A stretch of DNA of 19,174 bases from an uncultured Armatimonadota bacterium (lineage in GTDB: Bacteria > Armatimonadota > Armatimonadia > Armatimonadales > Armatimonadaceae): assembly GCA_903881535.1 (NCBI GenBank), contig CAIRTT010000548.1:1-19174 (forward strand), read 5' to 3'. The translations under genes were made by a program, and so were the position numbers. Below, piece by piece: positions 6,837-13,877 of this stretch (the first letter of the stretch is position 1; each line of letters starts with the position of its first letter). The notes under the pieces were generated by a model that did not search any database, was not told where the DNA came from, and was given only the letters and a program-made list of their open reading frames with translations.

Positions 6837-7343
6837 GTGATAAGCAAATTGCGGGATGCCGTGATTGCTCGTCCTGGGCTTGTGCAACTGATTAAGTTTA
6901 GTATTGTTGGCGCTTCATCGTTTGTAATCGATGCAGGTTCGTTCAACATCTTGTTTTATAAGTTACACCTTCCACTTCTCATTGCCAAAACGATTACGTT
7001 CATGTTTGGTGTAACCAATGGGTTTATTTGGAACCGACATTGGACCTTTCGTGGACGCGTTGGAACTGCGGCAAAGCAGTATCCTAAATTCGTCTTGACC
7101 AACATGGTTGGATTGGCCTTGAACCTTACCATCATGACTGGCACATTGGTTTTGGCAGCACGTGCCGGGTTTGCGCACGGCGACTTTAATCCGTCGCAGG
7201 TACCCGGTATGTTGATGACTGCAGAGGGCCGAAAAGCCTTCGACCCATTGGTTGTTTTTGCAGCTTTGGTAGTAGCAACATTTTTTGTGACGGCTTGGAA
7301 TTTCACGGCGGCGCGCCTGATTACATTCCGAGACCAGTCGTAA
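6837..7343 (+). CDS. GtrA-like family membrane protein
   Basis: Small integral membrane protein of about 168 residues of the GtrA family, linked in other bacteria to cell-surface glycan or lipid-linked sugar translocation. Four hydrophobic segments are visible. The family signatures are LVQLIKFSIVGASSFVID at the first helix, the basic-aromatic motif NGFIWNRHWTFR between helices 2 and 3, and AWNFTAARLITFR at the C-terminus. A longer form from ATG 6798 is possible, but the TATAAT at 6806-6811 and AAAGGG before GTG 6837 favour the shorter protein. It precedes the RNase E/G gene by 30 bases and may be co-transcribed. No glycosyltransferase partner adjoins it; the one at 18059-19174 is far away. 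Confidence 0.85.
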   Translation: MISKLRDAVIARPGLVQLIKFSIVGASSFVIDAGSFNILFYKLHLPLLIAKTITFMFGVTNGFIWNRHWTFRGRVGTAAKQYPKFVLTNMVGLALNLTIMTGTLVLAARAGFAHGDFNPSQVPGMLMTAEGRKAFDPLVVFAALVVATFFVTAWNFTAARLITFRDQS

Positions 7344-7373
7344 CCGATTCGCATTTAGTGCAGAGGAGCCATT

Positions 7374-9206
7374 TTGGTATCCAAAGAAATCATCGTAAAT
7401 GGTGATCCGCGGGAAACCCGGATTGCCGTCCGTGAAGACGGACGACTCGTAGAATTACACATCGAACGCGGCGAGCGTGTCGTTGGCAGTATCTTCAAAG
7501 GCCGTGTCGATAATGTCGTAGCAGGTCAGGATGCCGCATTTGTCGACATCGGACTGGAACGAAACGCTTATCTTGCAGCGGGTGACATTGTCTCCCCTGG
7601 TGACCTCGATGAAGATGACTCGTTCGACCGTCGTGGCCGCCGTCCACGCCCAACCGTTCCCATCAAGAATCTGGTTCGTCGTAACCAGGAAGTCTTAGTT
7701 CAGGTTATCAAGGGCCCACGTGGCACCAAAGGATCACGCGTTTCCACGCGTATCTCGCTACCTGGTCGTTACTTGGTGTTTATGCCGGATGAAAACTCGA
7801 CTGGTGTGTCGCGCAAAATCGATGACCCTAAAGAACGTGACCGTCTAAAGCGCATTGTCGAAGGCATCCGTCATCCAGGGTATGGACTAATTGTCCGAAC
7901 CGAAGCTGAGGGAAAAACCGAGCGGGAGCTGCGCCAGGATCTCGAGTACCTTGAGCAAACGTGGGCAACCGTCAAGCAATCAGCAGACTCTGTCCGTGCA
8001 CCAGCATTGGTCTATCAAGACCTAACGCTTCTATTCCGCATCCTGCGTGATGCGTTTGGCTCGGATGTTGACCGTCTGATCCTGGATAACCCTGAAGATT
8101 ACAAGAAAGCACACGAGCTGCTGGACTTCTTCGGGCCATCCTTGAAGGATCGGGTTGTTCTGTTCGATTCACATATTCCTATCTTCGACCACTTCCATAT
8201 CGAACAGGAAATGAATCAGCAGCTACGCCGCCGGGTGCCATTGAAGTCGGGTGGATATCTGATTATCGACCAAACGGAAGCTCTGGTGGCCATCGATGTC
8301 AACTCAGGCAAGTTTGGTGGAAAAACCGAAGGTCTCGCCGACACAATCGTTCAAACCAACCTTGAAGCGGTAAACGAGATCGCCCGCCAGCTACGCTTAC
8401 GTGACATGGGCGGAATTCTTGTCCTCGACCTGATCGACATGAGCAACGCAACAGACCGCCGTAAGGTGGAAGTTGCACTTGAGGCTGCATTCAAGACCGA
8501 TAAGAACCGCTGTAAAGTCAGTCATATCTCGCCTCTGGGCCTGATTGAGATGACCCGAAAGCGCACCGGCGAGACTGTCAATGAGCAAATGGACGTTCCT
8601 TGTCCTTACTGTTCAGGCACAGGCCGTGTCCAATCACCAGAATCTGTTGCATTCACTATCCAACGTGAGATTCGTCGTCAAGCCAAGACAAACACCGCTG
8701 AGGCATTCCATGTGACATGCCATCCATTGGTGGCTGCAGCGCTGGTCGGTGATGGCGGGGATGACATCGAACAGCTCGAGCACTTTATCGAGCGCGGTGT
8801 CTATATTCGCTCTACTACAGACATCCACATGGAGAAGTACGATATTCAGCCTGGCTCGATGGATGACTTCGATCGCAGACTGGCAACATTCCGTTCTGGA
8901 CAATCTGTGGATGCTCGCATCGTGAGTGTTGGTGACACGCCAACATCGACCGCTGCGGGTATTACGGAAACGGGTCTTGTAATCCACTTCCAACAGGGAA
9001 GCCGACAGCTTGGCCAATCGGTCCGCCTGAAGGTCACCGGCACCGGACGCTCATCGGCGACGGGAGAAATCCTCAACCGTGATCGTGTGAACGATAATCA
9101 ACCACGTCCGCATGTCGCGCCGACATCGGAAGGTGCGATGACATCGCGTCCATCTGATGGACAAAACCGTCGGCGACGACGCCGCGGTCCACGGGAAACT
9201 AGTTAG
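7374..9206 (+). CDS. rng: Ribonuclease E/G family endoribonuclease
   Basis: Single-strand endoribonuclease for rRNA and mRNA processing. The 610-residue product has the catalytic half of RNase E/G and no long scaffold tail. An S1 domain (about 36-130) contains VGSIFKGRVDNVVAGQDAAFVDIG and carries an acidic/basic insert (DLDEDDSFDRRGRRPRP). The DNase I-like catalytic domain has LVAIDVNSGKF (Asp308) and LVLDLIDM (Asp352), equivalent to E. coli RNase E Asp303 and Asp346. The zinc-link motif CPYCSGTGR uses Cys410 and Cys413. The extreme C-terminus is strongly basic (RRRRRGPRETS). It starts at TTG 7374 with GAGGAG five bases upstream. The last 33 codons are repeated 187 bases downstream as an orphan copy. 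Confidence 0.95.
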   Translation: MVSKEIIVNGDPRETRIAVREDGRLVELHIERGERVVGSIFKGRVDNVVAGQDAAFVDIGLERNAYLAAGDIVSPGDLDEDDSFDRRGRRPRPTVPIKNLVRRNQEVLVQVIKGPRGTKGSRVSTRISLPGRYLVFMPDENSTGVSRKIDDPKERDRLKRIVEGIRHPGYGLIVRTEAEGKTERELRQDLEYLEQTWATVKQSADSVRAPALVYQDLTLLFRILRDAFGSDVDRLILDNPEDYKKAHELLDFFGPSLKDRVVLFDSHIPIFDHFHIEQEMNQQLRRRVPLKSGGYLIIDQTEALVAIDVNSGKFGGKTEGLADTIVQTNLEAVNEIARQLRLRDMGGILVLDLIDMSNATDRRKVEVALEAAFKTDKNRCKVSHISPLGLIEMTRKRTGETVNEQMDVPCPYCSGTGRVQSPESVAFTIQREIRRQAKTNTAEAFHVTCHPLVAAALVGDGGDDIEQLEHFIERGVYIRSTTDIHMEKYDIQPGSMDDFDRRLATFRSGQSVDARIVSVGDTPTSTAAGITETGLVIHFQQGSRQLGQSVRLKVTGTGRSSATGEILNRDRVNDNQPRPHVAPTSEGAMTSRPSDGQNRRRRRRGPRETS

Positions 9207-9288
9207 GTTTCCTAAGGGCAACAATCGAAATGATAAAACCCGGGCTCACCACCCGGGTTTTTTCTTATTCGGACAATAGTGGCGCAAA
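9105..9288 (+). repeat. 187-bp tandem repeat, unit 1 (rng end, terminator, remnant gene tail)
   Basis: The unit spans the last 34 codons of rng, the terminator, and a remnant of the 3' end of the thioredoxin-fold gene (minus strand A-P-L-L-S-E-stop). It aligns without indels to 9292-9475. This copy supplies the real end of rng, while its gene-tail remnant is orphaned. Confidence 0.95.
9237..9264 (+). terminator. Intrinsic terminator of rng (unit 1)
   Basis: AACCCGGG (9237-9244) pairs perfectly with CCCGGGTT (9252-9259) around a 7-base loop, followed by TTTTTT. On the minus strand the same hairpin is followed by TTTTATC, so it could also stop transcription coming from the other side. Confidence 0.9.
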
Positions 9289-9291
9289 ATT

Positions 9292-9393
9292 CATCCGCAT
9301 GTTGCGCCAACATCCGAAGGTGCCATGACATCACGGCCATCTGATGGCCAAAATCGTCGGCGGCGGCGCCGCGGTCCACGGGGAACTAGTTAG
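9292..9393 (+). pseudogene. Orphan 3' fragment of rng
   Basis: Thirty-four codons equivalent to the C-terminal basic tail of RNase E/G, ending GPRGTS-stop, without a start or upstream body. The codons were kept under protein-level selection until recently, because nearly all changes from the intact copy are silent. Confidence 0.85.
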
Positions 9394-9425
9394 GTTTCCT
9401 ACGAGCGACACTCAAACTGAAACGC

Positions 9426-9450
9426 CCCGGGCTCACCACCTGGGTTTTTT
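9426..9450 (+). terminator. Second copy of the rng terminator (unit 2)
   Basis: CCCGGG (9426-9431) pairs with CCTGGG (9439-9444) through one G-U wobble, with the same loop as unit 1, and TTTTTT follows. The stem is weaker than in unit 1. Confidence 0.75.
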
Positions 9451-9451
9451 C

Positions 9452-10126
9452 TTATTCGGATAACAGCGGTGCAAGGCGCCTATCGCCAGAAAACCAGCCA
9501 GCAAATGCATCCCGGACCTTGCCATCTAGATCCGTCACAATGACCGTCGGATACGCATCACACCCTAGCACTTTACGGGCATTGATACCCGCATCTTTAC
9601 GACCAGCCGGATCCCAGAGTGGCAGCATCGTTGCAGGGAGAGTTTTCACAGATGCTTTCCATACAGCCTCATCCGTGCGAACGCACAGTGCGTAAACCTT
9701 GATTCCAGGTTTGGACTTTGCAGCTGTGGATGCGATTTGTGAAAGTGCACGCATCGCGGGCTTGCTTCCAGGGTGATAAAGAACGATCACAGCGCTTCCT
9801 GTAACAAGACTCGCGAGATCGATTTTTTTGCTGTCTCCGTACCTGACGATGTCATACGCAGGAAGCACATCTCCAGCAGTGATTAGCAGTTCACGAACAG
9901 CGAGCGGTGCTTTACTCTTACTCCCGGATACCGGAGGGTTTGGCTTAGGTGTCACCTTCTCAGTAGCACTTTTACCCTTTACAGGCACGGTTCGCTTTAC
10001 AGGAGGCGTCTTCGCCTGTGGTTTAGCCGATGCTTTCCCTGGCTTTGCCGTCTGCCCTGCAACGACGCTGTTTTGCACAACGGCTGTCATAAGTACAGCT
10101 GCGAGGAGTACGATGCTAACTTTCAT
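9452..10126 (-). CDS. Secreted thioredoxin-fold protein lacking the CXXC motif
   Basis: A 224-residue exported protein. Residues 1-24 form a signal peptide (MKVSIVLLAAVLMTAVVQ...VVAG). Residues 25-75 are a Lys/Pro/Thr-rich linker, probably disordered or wall-contacting. Residues 80-220 look like a redoxin/AhpC-TSA fold, with the strand SAVIVLYHPGSKPAMRALSQ, then VYALCVRTDEAVW, then a cis-proline loop DAYPTVIVTDLDGKVRDAF. Where a thioredoxin has CxxC, this protein has HPGSKPAMR (118-126). Only Cys148 and Cys189 remain, so a standard disulfide exchange role is unlikely. ATG 10126 has AAGGTG seven bases upstream. Its 3' end lies in the 187-bp repeat. Confidence 0.75.
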   Translation of the reverse strand: MKVSIVLLAAVLMTAVVQNSVVAGQTAKPGKASAKPQAKTPPVKRTVPVKGKSATEKVTPKPNPPVSGSKSKAPLAVRELLITAGDVLPAYDIVRYGDSKKIDLASLVTGSAVIVLYHPGSKPAMRALSQIASTAAKSKPGIKVYALCVRTDEAVWKASVKTLPATMLPLWDPAGRKDAGINARKVLGCDAYPTVIVTDLDGKVRDAFAGWFSGDRRLAPLLSE

Positions 10127-10176
10127 CGGAATTCACCTTTTCGGAATGGATTGAAAATGCTACCATGCACCGTCTG

Positions 10177-10188
10177 ATGGATATCCAT
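10177..10188. promoter_or_regulatory. 12-bp palindrome in divergent intergenic region
   Basis: ATGGATATCCAT is a perfect palindrome midway between two divergent genes (10126 minus, 10246 plus). It may be an operator; no regulator is identified. Confidence 0.35.
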
Positions 10189-10216
10189 TCATCGGTCAAT
10201 TGTATACGTTAGAGAG

Positions 10217-10233
10217 CGCGCAATGATTGCGCG
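10217..10233. promoter_or_regulatory. 17-bp palindromic operator candidate before the oxidoreductase gene
   Basis: CGCGCAAT-G-ATTGCGCG is a perfect 8-bp inverted repeat with a one-base centre, three bases before the GGAG ribosome-binding site of the gene at 10246. Its size and symmetry fit a dimeric repressor site (LacI or similar class); as RNA the one-base centre would not form a hairpin without opening several pairs. Confidence 0.55.
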
Positions 10234-10245
10234 TCTGGAGTAACC

Positions 10246-11343
10246 ATGGATACGGAAATCACAGTCATCAGTGACTCCGCGAATGAAGCACCCGTAAAGC
10301 CACTTCGCGTTGCCTTTATCGGTTGCGGTGGTATCGCGCAAACACATATCAGCTACCTCAAGAAGATGCCTGGCGTGTCCATCATCGCTGGCGCAGACCT
10401 TCGTCAGGCTGCCCTAGACCATATGCACACTGCACATGGTGTTGCAACCGACCACCTCTTTACGAGCTTTGACGAAATGCTTGCAACCGTCGGCTCTGAA
10501 ATCGATGCCGTGTCCGTTTGTACATCCAATGGCGCACACGCTCCAGCCGTCATCGCAGTTGCCAAGGCTGGCAAGGATATGCTTTGCGAGAAGCCTATCG
10601 CGATGAGTGCTCAGGAAGCTGAAGGCATGGTTGCAGCGGTCAAGGCTGCTGGTGTCAAGTTTGTGATGGGCTTTCAGCATCGCTACGAGCCACGGTCAAA
10701 GTACGTCCGTGACCTCGTCGAATCCGGCGCACTCGGCAGGATTCTGTATGTCCGTGCGCAGGCGCTGCGCCGCCGTGGCATCCCGAACTGGGGCGTCTTC
10801 GGCCGTAAAGAGCTGCAGGGTGGTGGTCCACTGATCGACATCGGTGTGCACATCCTTGATACCGCTTACTCCCTCATCGGCAACCCAACCCCTGTGACCT
10901 GTACGGGCAACACCTTTACATGGCACGGAAACAAGGCATCGGATGTCAAGTCTGTCTGGCCAAACTGGGACTGGGAGACCTACACGGTTGAGGACCTCGC
11001 TGTCGGTATGATCCGCTTTGACAATGGCACGATGCTGACGCTAGAGTCCAGCTTCGTCGCACACATCAAGGAAGATGTCTTTGACATCCAGATCATGGGT
11101 GAAAAGGGCGGAATCATCTGGAGCACCAGCGAGACCTTTAGCGACATCAACACCTACATGATGAATGGCAAGCCTGAGTTCATCCCGACCTGGGACATGT
11201 GGGAATACAAGATTCGTCACTTCGTGGAAGTCGTCCGTGATAACCGCGAGAACGAGTGCCCAATCGAGCATGGCTTTATGGTCATGAAGATGCTTTCGGG
11301 CATCTATGCATCAGCCGCCGAAGGCAAGGAAGTCGCGCTCTAA
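10246..11343 (+). CDS. Gfo/Idh/MocA family NAD(P)-dependent oxidoreductase
   Basis: Cytoplasmic sugar or polyol dehydrogenase of the glucose-fructose oxidoreductase / inositol dehydrogenase family, 365 residues. After a short N-terminal extension the Rossmann nucleotide-binding motif is LRVAFIGCGGIAQTHISYL. The family EKP motif is in DMLCEKPIAMSAQEAEGMV (Lys contributes to catalysis). The C-terminal domain has GGGPLIDIGVHILDTAYSLIG with the usual Asp and His of the active site. The substrate cannot be read from sequence; close neighbours give no sugar transporter. ATG 10246 has GGAG five bases upstream and a 17-bp palindrome just before that, suggesting control by a repressor. A strong terminator follows, so it is probably monocistronic. 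Confidence 0.93.
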   Translation: MDTEITVISDSANEAPVKPLRVAFIGCGGIAQTHISYLKKMPGVSIIAGADLRQAALDHMHTAHGVATDHLFTSFDEMLATVGSEIDAVSVCTSNGAHAPAVIAVAKAGKDMLCEKPIAMSAQEAEGMVAAVKAAGVKFVMGFQHRYEPRSKYVRDLVESGALGRILYVRAQALRRRGIPNWGVFGRKELQGGGPLIDIGVHILDTAYSLIGNPTPVTCTGNTFTWHGNKASDVKSVWPNWDWETYTVEDLAVGMIRFDNGTMLTLESSFVAHIKEDVFDIQIMGEKGGIIWSTSETFSDINTYMMNGKPEFIPTWDMWEYKIRHFVEVVRDNRENECPIEHGFMVMKMLSGIYASAAEGKEVAL

Positions 11344-11367
11344 GCGATTCACTTATTCGTTTGTATG

Positions 11368-11401
11368 GCCCGCGTTCCGATTAGGGATGCGGGCTGTTTT
11401 T
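11368..11401 (+). terminator. Intrinsic terminator of the oxidoreductase gene
   Basis: GCCCGCGTTCC (11368-11378) pairs with GGGATGCGGGC (11384-11394) through two G-U wobbles, with a 5-base loop, followed by TGTTTTTA. On the minus strand no T tract follows. Confidence 0.9.
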
Positions 11402-11404
11402 ATG

Positions 11405-12541
11405 TCAGCTTGGCTTTGGTGTTGCTGGAACAGTGATTATTTGGCGCTGTTGCCCATCTGCTGCAGGTATCCCTGCACTTCTAATACGGATGCCATCGAA
11501 CCCGGGAGACTGCTCAAGTACGAAGGCCTGATCAGATACGAGTTCTTTACAAAGGTCCCTTGGGGCAGCTTCATCTAGTCGTGATGGCCACGAAAGCGTT
11601 CGTTTTCTAAATGCCCATGCGGAGCAGTAGAGCCCCAGCATCCGTAGCTCTGTAAGGAGAGCAAAAACTCGTCCCAGAGTTCCTATCGAGACTGGCAAGA
11701 TGACACCCGCGATCAAACGAGCATCAACACTTTGTGGCTGAAGCACTTTCGCCTCGTAGCGCATCGGGTTTTCAAGACACCGGAGGACCTCAGCAAGCTC
11801 TGTCCTGGTAAAGTCAAGCGCATCGGATTTCGCAGCATCGAATCGAGCTTTGTTAGCAGCGAGCTCAAGGTATTGTTGCTTCTCATCATCTTCTGGTCGC
11901 GCGAGGTCACCTAGATTGGTACTATCCAACTTTCCGACCATACTGATGACGTACTTGTATTCACCTTGAAAAGCTGTCGCATATACCGTGCGGTTTGCGA
12001 CAATTTGATGGAGCACCTTGGCAGTGGCATCGAGATCATCGGCATCAAGAAGTGGAGCGAGGAAAACTATTTGCCGAATGAGGAGTGATTGGCATGCGAG
12101 TGAAACAAGTGCTCCGATCAGGACATCGGATGCTGGCGCAATGGCAATCCGCATCCCGACGTTAACAAGCCGAGCACAATCCCGGGAGCGCCCTGTACCT
12201 GCAGCGTGAAACATCGCGACACTGACAAACCGAACCACCTTACGGAATGCGGCAAGATCAGGGAACAGTGTTTCAGCGGTTACATTTGTTCGCGGTGATA
12301 CGAATGGCATCCGCTCAGTTTCCAGCAATATCTGTACGAGCTGGCGCGCTCGACTATCTGCAAAGTAGCGGCTGACACTGGAAATGTTGGCTTTATTAGC
12401 CCGCGTCAGTTCGTCAAATTTTAGTAGGTCCCCTGTCAGTTTGTCGGCGACATCACAGACCACTTCCCAACCGTTATTTCGTGTCGGATTTGGGAACAGC
12501 TGTTTCAGCAAGGAAGGTGACTCTTGGCGCATCGATGGCAT
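11405..12541 (-). CDS. Protein of unknown function, paralogue 1 of a tandem pair
   Basis: A 378-residue, mainly helical soluble protein with no signal peptide and no catalytic motif that I recognise. It is a clear paralogue of the next gene upstream (12666-13817). The best shared block is SPSLLKQLFPNPT...NNGWEVVCDVADKLTGDL at residues 8-40. Another is the C-terminal CSAWAFRKRTLSWPSRLDE...DQAFVLEQSPGFDGIRIRSAG. The middle (VRFVSVAMFHAAGTGRS... LAPLLDADDLDATAKVL) and the C-terminal WP-x-RLDE...GF-x-x-x-x-SAG pattern resemble a large uncharacterised helical-repeat family that I recall from Planctomycetes and relatives; this is not verified. The start codon has no Shine-Dalgarno, but TATAAC lies five bases before ATG 12541, so the mRNA is probably leaderless. 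MRQESPS from ATG 12532 is the alternative start. Confidence 0.85.
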   Translation of the reverse strand: MPSMRQESPSLLKQLFPNPTRNNGWEVVCDVADKLTGDLLKFDELTRANKANISSVSRYFADSRARQLVQILLETERMPFVSPRTNVTAETLFPDLAAFRKVVRFVSVAMFHAAGTGRSRDCARLVNVGMRIAIAPASDVLIGALVSLACQSLLIRQIVFLAPLLDADDLDATAKVLHQIVANRTVYATAFQGEYKYVISMVGKLDSTNLGDLARPEDDEKQQYLELAANKARFDAAKSDALDFTRTELAEVLRCLENPMRYEAKVLQPQSVDARLIAGVILPVSIGTLGRVFALLTELRMLGLYCSAWAFRKRTLSWPSRLDEAAPRDLCKELVSDQAFVLEQSPGFDGIRIRSAGIPAADGQQRQIITVPATPKPS

Positions 12542-12546
12542 GCACC

Positions 12547-12576
12547 GTTATACAGCACGGGTTTTGGAAGTGTGAA
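12547..12576 (-). promoter_or_regulatory. Promoter of paralogue 1, leaderless type
   Basis: On the minus strand TTCACA (12576-12571), an 18-bp spacer and TATAAC (12552-12547) are followed after five bases by ATG 12541. Transcription would start at or next to the start codon. Confidence 0.65.
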
Positions 12577-12600
12577 ACTAGGGTTGTTATTGGCTTCAGC

Positions 12601-12642
12601 CATTGTGATGTGCTTCTTCAAGCTGAAGCATGATCACAAATG
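12601..12642. other. Long imperfect hairpin between the paralogues
   Basis: Three stacked stems, CATT/AATG, GTGAT/ATCAC and TGCTTC/GAAGCA, with small bulges and an 8-base loop, lie between the stop of paralogue 2 and the promoter of paralogue 1. No T tract follows on either strand. It may end or stabilise the upstream message. Confidence 0.45.
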
Positions 12643-12665
12643 GAGAATCAATCACGCCATTCATA

Positions 12666-13817
12666 CTAACCTAGCATAGACTTTGGAAGCTCGGGAACAT
12701 TCAATATTTGACGTTCTTGGCCACGGGCAGCTGGAAGTCCGGCACTTCTGATACGGATGGCATCAAACCCCGGAGACTGTTCAAGGACGAAGACTTGATC
12801 AGAGACGATTTCCTTACAGAGGTCCTTTGAAACAACTTCATCCAGTCTGACTGGCCACGTAAGTGTCCGTTTTCGGTATGCCCAAGCTGAACACCAAAGA
12901 CCAGCTAATCGTAACTCAGTAAACAGTTTGACCAGTTGCTCGAGTGTCCAGCGATAACTCGGTGCTAGAACATCGTAAATGAATCTGGCATCTGGAGTTT
13001 GCGCTTCAGGAGCAGTGGCAACATAAAGCGTTGGACTTTGAATACACTTTGTGACAAAGTCGAGCTCCTTCCGTGCAAAGTCAAGGGTTTCGGATTTTGC
13101 GGTGTCGAATCGCGGCCCGTTTCCAGCGAGGTCCTGAAAACGTCTCTTCGTATCCGCCTCATTCTTCAAGACGAACGTAGTGAAAGAAGAATCCAGCTCT
13201 GAGATGGTCCGTACAAATGCCTTATATTCAGCATCGAACGCATTCACAAATACAGCGCGATTACTCAAGGGATTCTGCAAACCGCGAGACACGGCTTCGA
13301 GGTCATCTGCGTCAAGCAGTGGCGCTAGTGTAATCATCCAGCGGAGTAATCTGGCGTAGCCTGACATCGTAGTGCCGATGCCATTGATACCAGTAAAGAC
13401 GTCCGAAATTGGCGCCCCGGCGATACGCATCCCTACCATAAAGAGTTTCGTGGCATCGTATGACCGGCCGTTGCCCGCAGCATGAAACATCGCGATGCAT
13501 ATAAAGCGGATAACTCTCCTACATGCCGCAAGGTCTGGAAAAGTGGTGAACGCCTCAAGCTTTGTCCGATGGGAAACAAAGTTCATCCGCTCCGTGTCGA
13601 GGAGCATCGTAACTATCTTTCGGACTCTGGAATCCGAAAAGTAGCGGTTGACATCAGCGATTGACTGCTTACGCGCCGCCACGAATTCCTCAAACTTGCG
13701 CAGGTCCCCTGTCAGCTTGTCGGCGACATCACAGACCACTTCCCATCCATTATTCCCCGTCGGATTTGGGAAGAGGTGTTTCAGCAAGGAAGGTGAATCT
13801 TGGCTGATCGTACGCAT
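12666..13817 (-). CDS. Protein of unknown function, paralogue 2 of a tandem pair
   Basis: A 383-residue protein homologous over its whole length to paralogue 1. Shared features are SPSLLKHLFPNPT at the N-terminus, VCDVADKLTGDLRKF, MFHAAGNGRS, APLLDADDLEA, TELRLAGLWCSAWAYRKRTLTWPVRLDE and DQVFVLEQSPGFDAIRIRSAG. No membrane segment, nucleotide-binding loop or metal-binding motif is evident. The N-terminal 34 codons (13703-13803) are 92 of 101 bases identical to paralogue 1. TATAAT lies five bases before ATG 13817 and there is no Shine-Dalgarno at working distance, again suggesting a leaderless message. It is divergent from the SUI1 gene across 60 bases. Each paralogue has its own promoter, so they may be expressed separately. 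Confidence 0.85.
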   Translation of the reverse strand: MRTISQDSPSLLKHLFPNPTGNNGWEVVCDVADKLTGDLRKFEEFVAARKQSIADVNRYFSDSRVRKIVTMLLDTERMNFVSHRTKLEAFTTFPDLAACRRVIRFICIAMFHAAGNGRSYDATKLFMVGMRIAGAPISDVFTGINGIGTTMSGYARLLRWMITLAPLLDADDLEAVSRGLQNPLSNRAVFVNAFDAEYKAFVRTISELDSSFTTFVLKNEADTKRRFQDLAGNGPRFDTAKSETLDFARKELDFVTKCIQSPTLYVATAPEAQTPDARFIYDVLAPSYRWTLEQLVKLFTELRLAGLWCSAWAYRKRTLTWPVRLDEVVSKDLCKEIVSDQVFVLEQSPGFDAIRIRSAGLPAARGQERQILNVPELPKSMLG

Positions 13818-13822
13818 CCCCC

Positions 13823-13828
13823 ATTATA
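13823..13828 (-). promoter_or_regulatory. -10 element of paralogue 2
   Basis: A perfect TATAAT on the minus strand, five bases before ATG 13817. The sequence 17 bases upstream (CTGGTC) is a poor -35 box and overlaps the -35 of the divergent SUI1 promoter. Confidence 0.6.
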
Positions 13829-13842
13829 CAAAGGTGAACCGA

Positions 13843-13871
13843 TTGGACCAGCTTCCAACGCCCGGTACACT
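13843..13871 (+). promoter_or_regulatory. Promoter of the SUI1 gene, leaderless type
   Basis: TTGGAC (13843-13848), a 17-bp spacer and TACACT (13866-13871) are followed after six bases by ATG 13878. There is no Shine-Dalgarno. The geometry places the transcription start on the start codon. Confidence 0.7.
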
Positions 13872-13877
13872 TTGTCT

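Larger units (their letters stand above)
9292..9475 (+). repeat. 187-bp tandem repeat, unit 2 (orphan rng tail, terminator, real gene end)
   Basis: Second copy at an offset of exactly 187 bases. It contains an untranslated copy of the last rng codons (9292-9393). Of 11 differences from unit 1 after CCG, 10 are synonymous third-position changes and one changes Glu to Gly. A second terminator and the true 3' end of the minus-strand gene at 9452-10126 follow. Confidence 0.95.

Noticed and set aside
7374..9206. RNase E rather than RNase G assignment
   Set aside because: There is no long C-terminal degradosome scaffold, but the S1 insert and basic tail prevent a firm G assignment; kept as E/G family with the symbol rng as the closest name.
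13800..13877. Upstream extension of SUI1 from ATG 13800
   Set aside because: It would start inside paralogue 2 and cross both divergent promoters; ATG 13878 has the matching promoter geometry.
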